Positions 21,323-23,750 of a stretch of 23,750 nt of DNA are shown piece after piece. This DNA comes from an uncultured Collinsella sp. GTDB taxonomy: Bacteria > Actinomycetota > Coriobacteriia > Coriobacteriales > Coriobacteriaceae. Position numbers and translations under genes: made by a program. The stretch spans positions 1-23,750 of the forward strand of contig UQNU01000035.1 of NCBI GenBank assembly GCA_900542555.1, read 5' to 3'. Below the pieces are notes generated by a model. That model saw only the letters and a program-made list of their open reading frames with translations. It was not told the origin of the DNA and did not search any database. Each line of letters opens with the position of its first letter. Position 1 is the stretch's first letter.

Positions 21323-22354
21323 GTGGCAAGGCGCCCGTCCAACGATACAGGTACGCGTCCGGTCTCCATGGCCGACGTCGCCCGCGCTGCCGGCGTTTCG
21401 CAGCAGACGGTTTCGCGCGTCGCCAACGGCTTGCCCAACGTTAACGAGCAGACGCGCCAGCGCGTGCAGGCCGCTATGCAAGAGCTCGGCTTTCGTCCGA
21501 GTTATGCCGGTCGCTCGCTGCGTGACGGCCGTTACCATTCGGTCGGCCTGTGCGTCAACGATGTCACCAAGTTTGGCAACCTCTCAATGATTGACGGCAT
21601 CGCCAGCGCTGCTCGCGAGCATAATTGCGCCATCACGCTGGTCGAGATGTCCAAGACCGAGGAGTTTTCGCTTGCCGAGGCCACGCGTCGTATGGCCGCG
21701 CTGCCCGTGGACGGCATCATCATCGGCATGAGTCGCATGGCGCCCGATTTTGAGACGTTTGATCCACTGCCGGGCATTGGCACGGTCATCGTTACCATGT
21801 ACGCGCACCCGCGGGTGACCACGGTCGACTCCGATCATTACGGCTGCTCGCTCTTGCTTATGGATCATCTGTTTGAGCTGGGACACGAGCAGATTCGCTA
21901 TATTGGCGGCCCGTCGTTCTCGGTCGACGAACAATTTCGTCGCGCCGGTTGGCAGGATGCACTCGAGCGTAAACACATCGAGCCGGCAGAGCCGCTCGAG
22001 GGCGACTGGTCTGCCAACAGCGGCTACGAGGCCGGCAGGCACCTGGCCGAGCACGATCGCACCATGACGGCGATTTACGCGGCAAACGACCAGATGGCAA
22101 ACGGCGCAATTGCGGCGCTGCGCGATAGCGGCCTGCGTGTGCCCGAGGACATGAGCGTGGTGGGCGTCGACGATTCGCTCGATGATTTTGTGGCACACAA
22201 CGAGCTCACAACCGTGCGATTCGATCTACATCAGCGCGGACGCGAGGTGTTTGAGCATGCGGTTCCCGAGGCGGGTACGGCGGGCAAAACCGTTGCCATC
22301 CGTATTCCCGGCCAGCTCATTATTCGACATAGCACGGCGATACCGCGCTCATAG
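21323..22354 (+). CDS. LacI-family transcriptional regulator 3 (probable gal repressor)
   Basis: A 343-aa LacI/GalR-family repressor starting with GTG, with GAAGG 7 nt upstream. The helix-turn-helix is at residues 15-34 (SMADVARAAGVSQQTVSRVA), the hinge around YAGRSLRDGR, and the sugar domain ends with MSVVGVDDSL. The specificity-position residues are Gln-Gln. It is divergent from galK-galT and probably represses them through the GAGTACGTTAACA operators. It shares GDWSANSGYEAG and TAIYAANDQMANGAIAALRDSG with the other two LacI paralogs. No clear terminator follows; ATAGCC/GGCTAT at 22415-22428 is a short palindrome only. Confidence 0.88.
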   Translation: MARRPSNDTGTRPVSMADVARAAGVSQQTVSRVANGLPNVNEQTRQRVQAAMQELGFRPSYAGRSLRDGRYHSVGLCVNDVTKFGNLSMIDGIASAAREHNCAITLVEMSKTEEFSLAEATRRMAALPVDGIIIGMSRMAPDFETFDPLPGIGTVIVTMYAHPRVTTVDSDHYGCSLLLMDHLFELGHEQIRYIGGPSFSVDEQFRRAGWQDALERKHIEPAEPLEGDWSANSGYEAGRHLAEHDRTMTAIYAANDQMANGAIAALRDSGLRVPEDMSVVGVDDSLDDFVAHNELTTVRFDLHQRGREVFEHAVPEAGTAGKTVAIRIPGQLIIRHSTAIPRS

Positions 22355-22437
22355 TTTGTGCAGGTCAACGGCAGTATATTCCGCCTCAATTACAATCGGT
22401 AAGGATGCTGACGGATAGCCGTGGCTATGAAGGCGAG

Positions 22438-22446
22438 TGTTATGAT
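22438..22446 (+). promoter_or_regulatory. Predicted extended -10 promoter of the flavodiiron gene
   Basis: TGTTATGAT has the TG-N-TATNAT form of an extended -10 and lies 38 bp before the start codon. The short leader contains an ATAGAC/GTCTAT inverted repeat just before the AGGAGG ribosome binding site. Confidence 0.5.
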
Positions 22447-22483
22447 AGACGGGTTCTTTTGTCTATCTAGGAGGCTTTGCCTG

Positions 22484-23644
22484 ATGGAGATCACCAAGGA
22501 TATCCGCTACATCGGTGTCGACGATCACGACATTGACCTGTTCGAGGGCCAGTACGACGTGTCCGAGAACGGTATGGCATACAACAGCTACGTTATCTTG
22601 GGCGAAAAGATCGCTGTCGCCGATTCAGTCGACGGCGGTTTTGTTGACGAGTGGCTCGGCAACCTCGAGGCCGTGCTCGATGGCCGTACGCCCGACTACC
22701 TGGTTGTCCATCACATGGAGCCCGATCACTCCGCCGGTATCGCTGCCTTTATGGAGCGCTATCCCCAGGCACAGATTGTGGCCAGCATGGGTGCCTTCCG
22801 CATGATGGTCAACTACTTTGGTACCGACTACCCCGAGCGCAAGATGGTCGTCAAAGAGGGCGATGTGCTCGACCTGGGCGGCCACAGCCTGACCTTTATC
22901 GGCGCCCCCAACGTTCACTGGCCTGAGGTGATCTTCTCCTACGAGTCCACCGACAAGGTGCTCTTTAGTGCCGACGGCTTTGGCAAGTTTGGCGCCAACG
23001 ACATCGAGGATCCCGAGGGCTGGGCTTGCGAGGCTCGCCGCTACTACTTTGGCATCGTCGGAAAGTTCGGTAAGTTCGTGCAGGCCGTCCTCAAGAAGGC
23101 CGCCGACCTGGACATCCAGATCATCTGCCCGCTCCACGGCCCCGTGCTGACCGAGAACCTGGGCTACTACCTCGACACCTATAACACCTGGTCGAGCTAT
23201 CAGCCCGAGGACGAAGGCATCACGATCGCCTATGCGAGCGTGTATGGCCATCTGAAGGCTGCCGTCGAGGAGCTCGCATCTGCGCTCGAGGCTCGCGGCC
23301 AGAAGGTCTCCGTCTTTGACCTGGCTCGCGACGACATGGCCGAGGCCGTTGAGGATGCGTTCCGCTACGACCGTCTGGTGCTCGCCTCCATTACCTATCA
23401 GGGCGAGATCTTCCCGTTCATGAGCACCTTTATCCACACGCTCGCCGAGCATGCCTACCAGAACCGCACCGTGGCGCTTGTCGAGTCCGGTTCCTGGGCG
23501 CCTGCGGCTGCCAAGGTTATGACCAAGGAGCTCGAGGGCATGAAGGACATCACCCTGACGCAGAACAAGGTGACTGTCCTGGGTTCGCTCAACGACGCCT
23601 CGCGCGCTCAGATCGAGGCCCTCGCCGACGAGCTGTCCAAGTAG
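22484..23644 (+). CDS. Flavodiiron protein (A-type flavoprotein)
   Basis: A 386-aa class A flavodiiron protein that reduces O2 to water or NO to N2O in the cytoplasm of anaerobes. The metallo-beta-lactamase-like domain (about 1-245) has a complete diiron site: His77-x-Glu79-x-Asp81-His82, His145, Asp164 and His218, at family spacing. The flavodoxin domain (about 250-386) starts with IAYASVYGHLKAAVEEL, the FMN loop. There is no C-terminal rubredoxin extension, so electrons must come from a separate rubredoxin. I chose the ATG at 22484 because AGGAGG lies upstream; the longer frame from 22421 would cross the predicted promoter. It is a single gene unrelated in function to the lac/gal genes. O2 versus NO preference cannot be told from sequence. 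Confidence 0.93.
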   Translation: MEITKDIRYIGVDDHDIDLFEGQYDVSENGMAYNSYVILGEKIAVADSVDGGFVDEWLGNLEAVLDGRTPDYLVVHHMEPDHSAGIAAFMERYPQAQIVASMGAFRMMVNYFGTDYPERKMVVKEGDVLDLGGHSLTFIGAPNVHWPEVIFSYESTDKVLFSADGFGKFGANDIEDPEGWACEARRYYFGIVGKFGKFVQAVLKKAADLDIQIICPLHGPVLTENLGYYLDTYNTWSSYQPEDEGITIAYASVYGHLKAAVEELASALEARGQKVSVFDLARDDMAEAVEDAFRYDRLVLASITYQGEIFPFMSTFIHTLAEHAYQNRTVALVESGSWAPAAAKVMTKELEGMKDITLTQNKVTVLGSLNDASRAQIEALADELSK

Positions 23645-23703
23645 CGACACGTTCACTTTTGACGCTCAACCATCACAACCACCACAAAGGGGACAGTGAA
23701 CTG

Positions 23704-23740
23704 CCTCCCATTTCTTGGACATCGGGAAATGGGAGGTTTT
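23704..23740 (+). terminator. Hairpin with T-run at the right edge
   Basis: CCTCCCATTTC (23704-23714) and GAAATGGGAGG (23726-23736) pair over 11 bp and are followed by TTTT. It could end the flavodiiron transcript. It could also be the left end of a mobile element, since GGGGACAGTGAAC (23691-23703) precedes it and an ATG follows at 23743. Confidence 0.6.
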
Positions 23741-23750
23741 CCATGAGTAT

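Overview
The window looks like a chromosomal stretch of a gut Coriobacteriia species, most likely Collinsella. The coding regions are GC-rich with G/C-ending codons, the genes have strong AGGAG-type ribosome binding sites, and an actinobacterial background carries lactic-acid-bacteria-style lac genes. The organism call is inference from general resemblance; no 16S or other marker is present.

Almost the whole window is a galactoside utilisation island. From left to right: (1) galactitol-type PTS IIA and IIB genes (479-970 and 120-425, minus), divergent from a DeoR-family lac repressor, lacR (1306-2070). (2) A small Phd/ParE-type toxin-antitoxin pair (2181-2742, minus). (3) A first lac module: lacG (6-phospho-beta-galactosidase, 3038-4459) and lacE (lactose PTS IICB, 4536-6314) on the minus strand, divergent from a LacI-family regulator (6590-7600). 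(4) A second module with the same layout: lacG 7936-9375, lacE 9442-11217, LacI 11575-12579. (5) A single lacF (lactose PTS IIA, 12794-13132), the only IIA of that type here. (6) A hypothetical membrane protein (13390-14403) lying between repeats. (7) The tagatose-6-phosphate genes lacA, lacB, a lacX-type aldose epimerase and lacC (14727-17821). (8) The Leloir genes galK-galT (minus, 20984-18160), divergent from a third LacI-family regulator (21323-22354). (9) A flavodiiron protein (22484-23644), and at the right edge a GGGGACAGT-type repeat with a hairpin.

How they fit together: LacF plus either LacE would bring in lactose or related beta-galactosides as 6-phosphates. LacG would hydrolyse them. 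LacAB and LacC would carry galactose-6-phosphate to tagatose-1,6-bisphosphate; the aldolase (lacD) is not in the window. GalK and GalT would handle unphosphorylated galactose. The galactitol-type IIA/IIB would serve a galactose or galactitol PTS whose IIC is not in the window.

The most interesting part is the promoter architecture. The lac/gal promoter regions carry an ACCGTTCA-type 8-mer, in five of six as a pair with an exact 21-bp period. This is the geometry of LytTR response-regulator sites. Next to it, on the gene side, sits a local repressor operator: TGTT-type 10-bp direct repeats for LacR, or TGNNNACGTNNNCA palindromes that differ between the three LacI regulators in step with their recognition-helix residues. 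Each lacG-lacE-lacI module is also bordered by a pair of approximately 57-bp hairpin repeats whose loops are all exactly 25 nt and whose inner helices show compensating changes. Several other palindromic elements (13207-13273, 17864-17961, 18004-18059) fill the remaining gaps.
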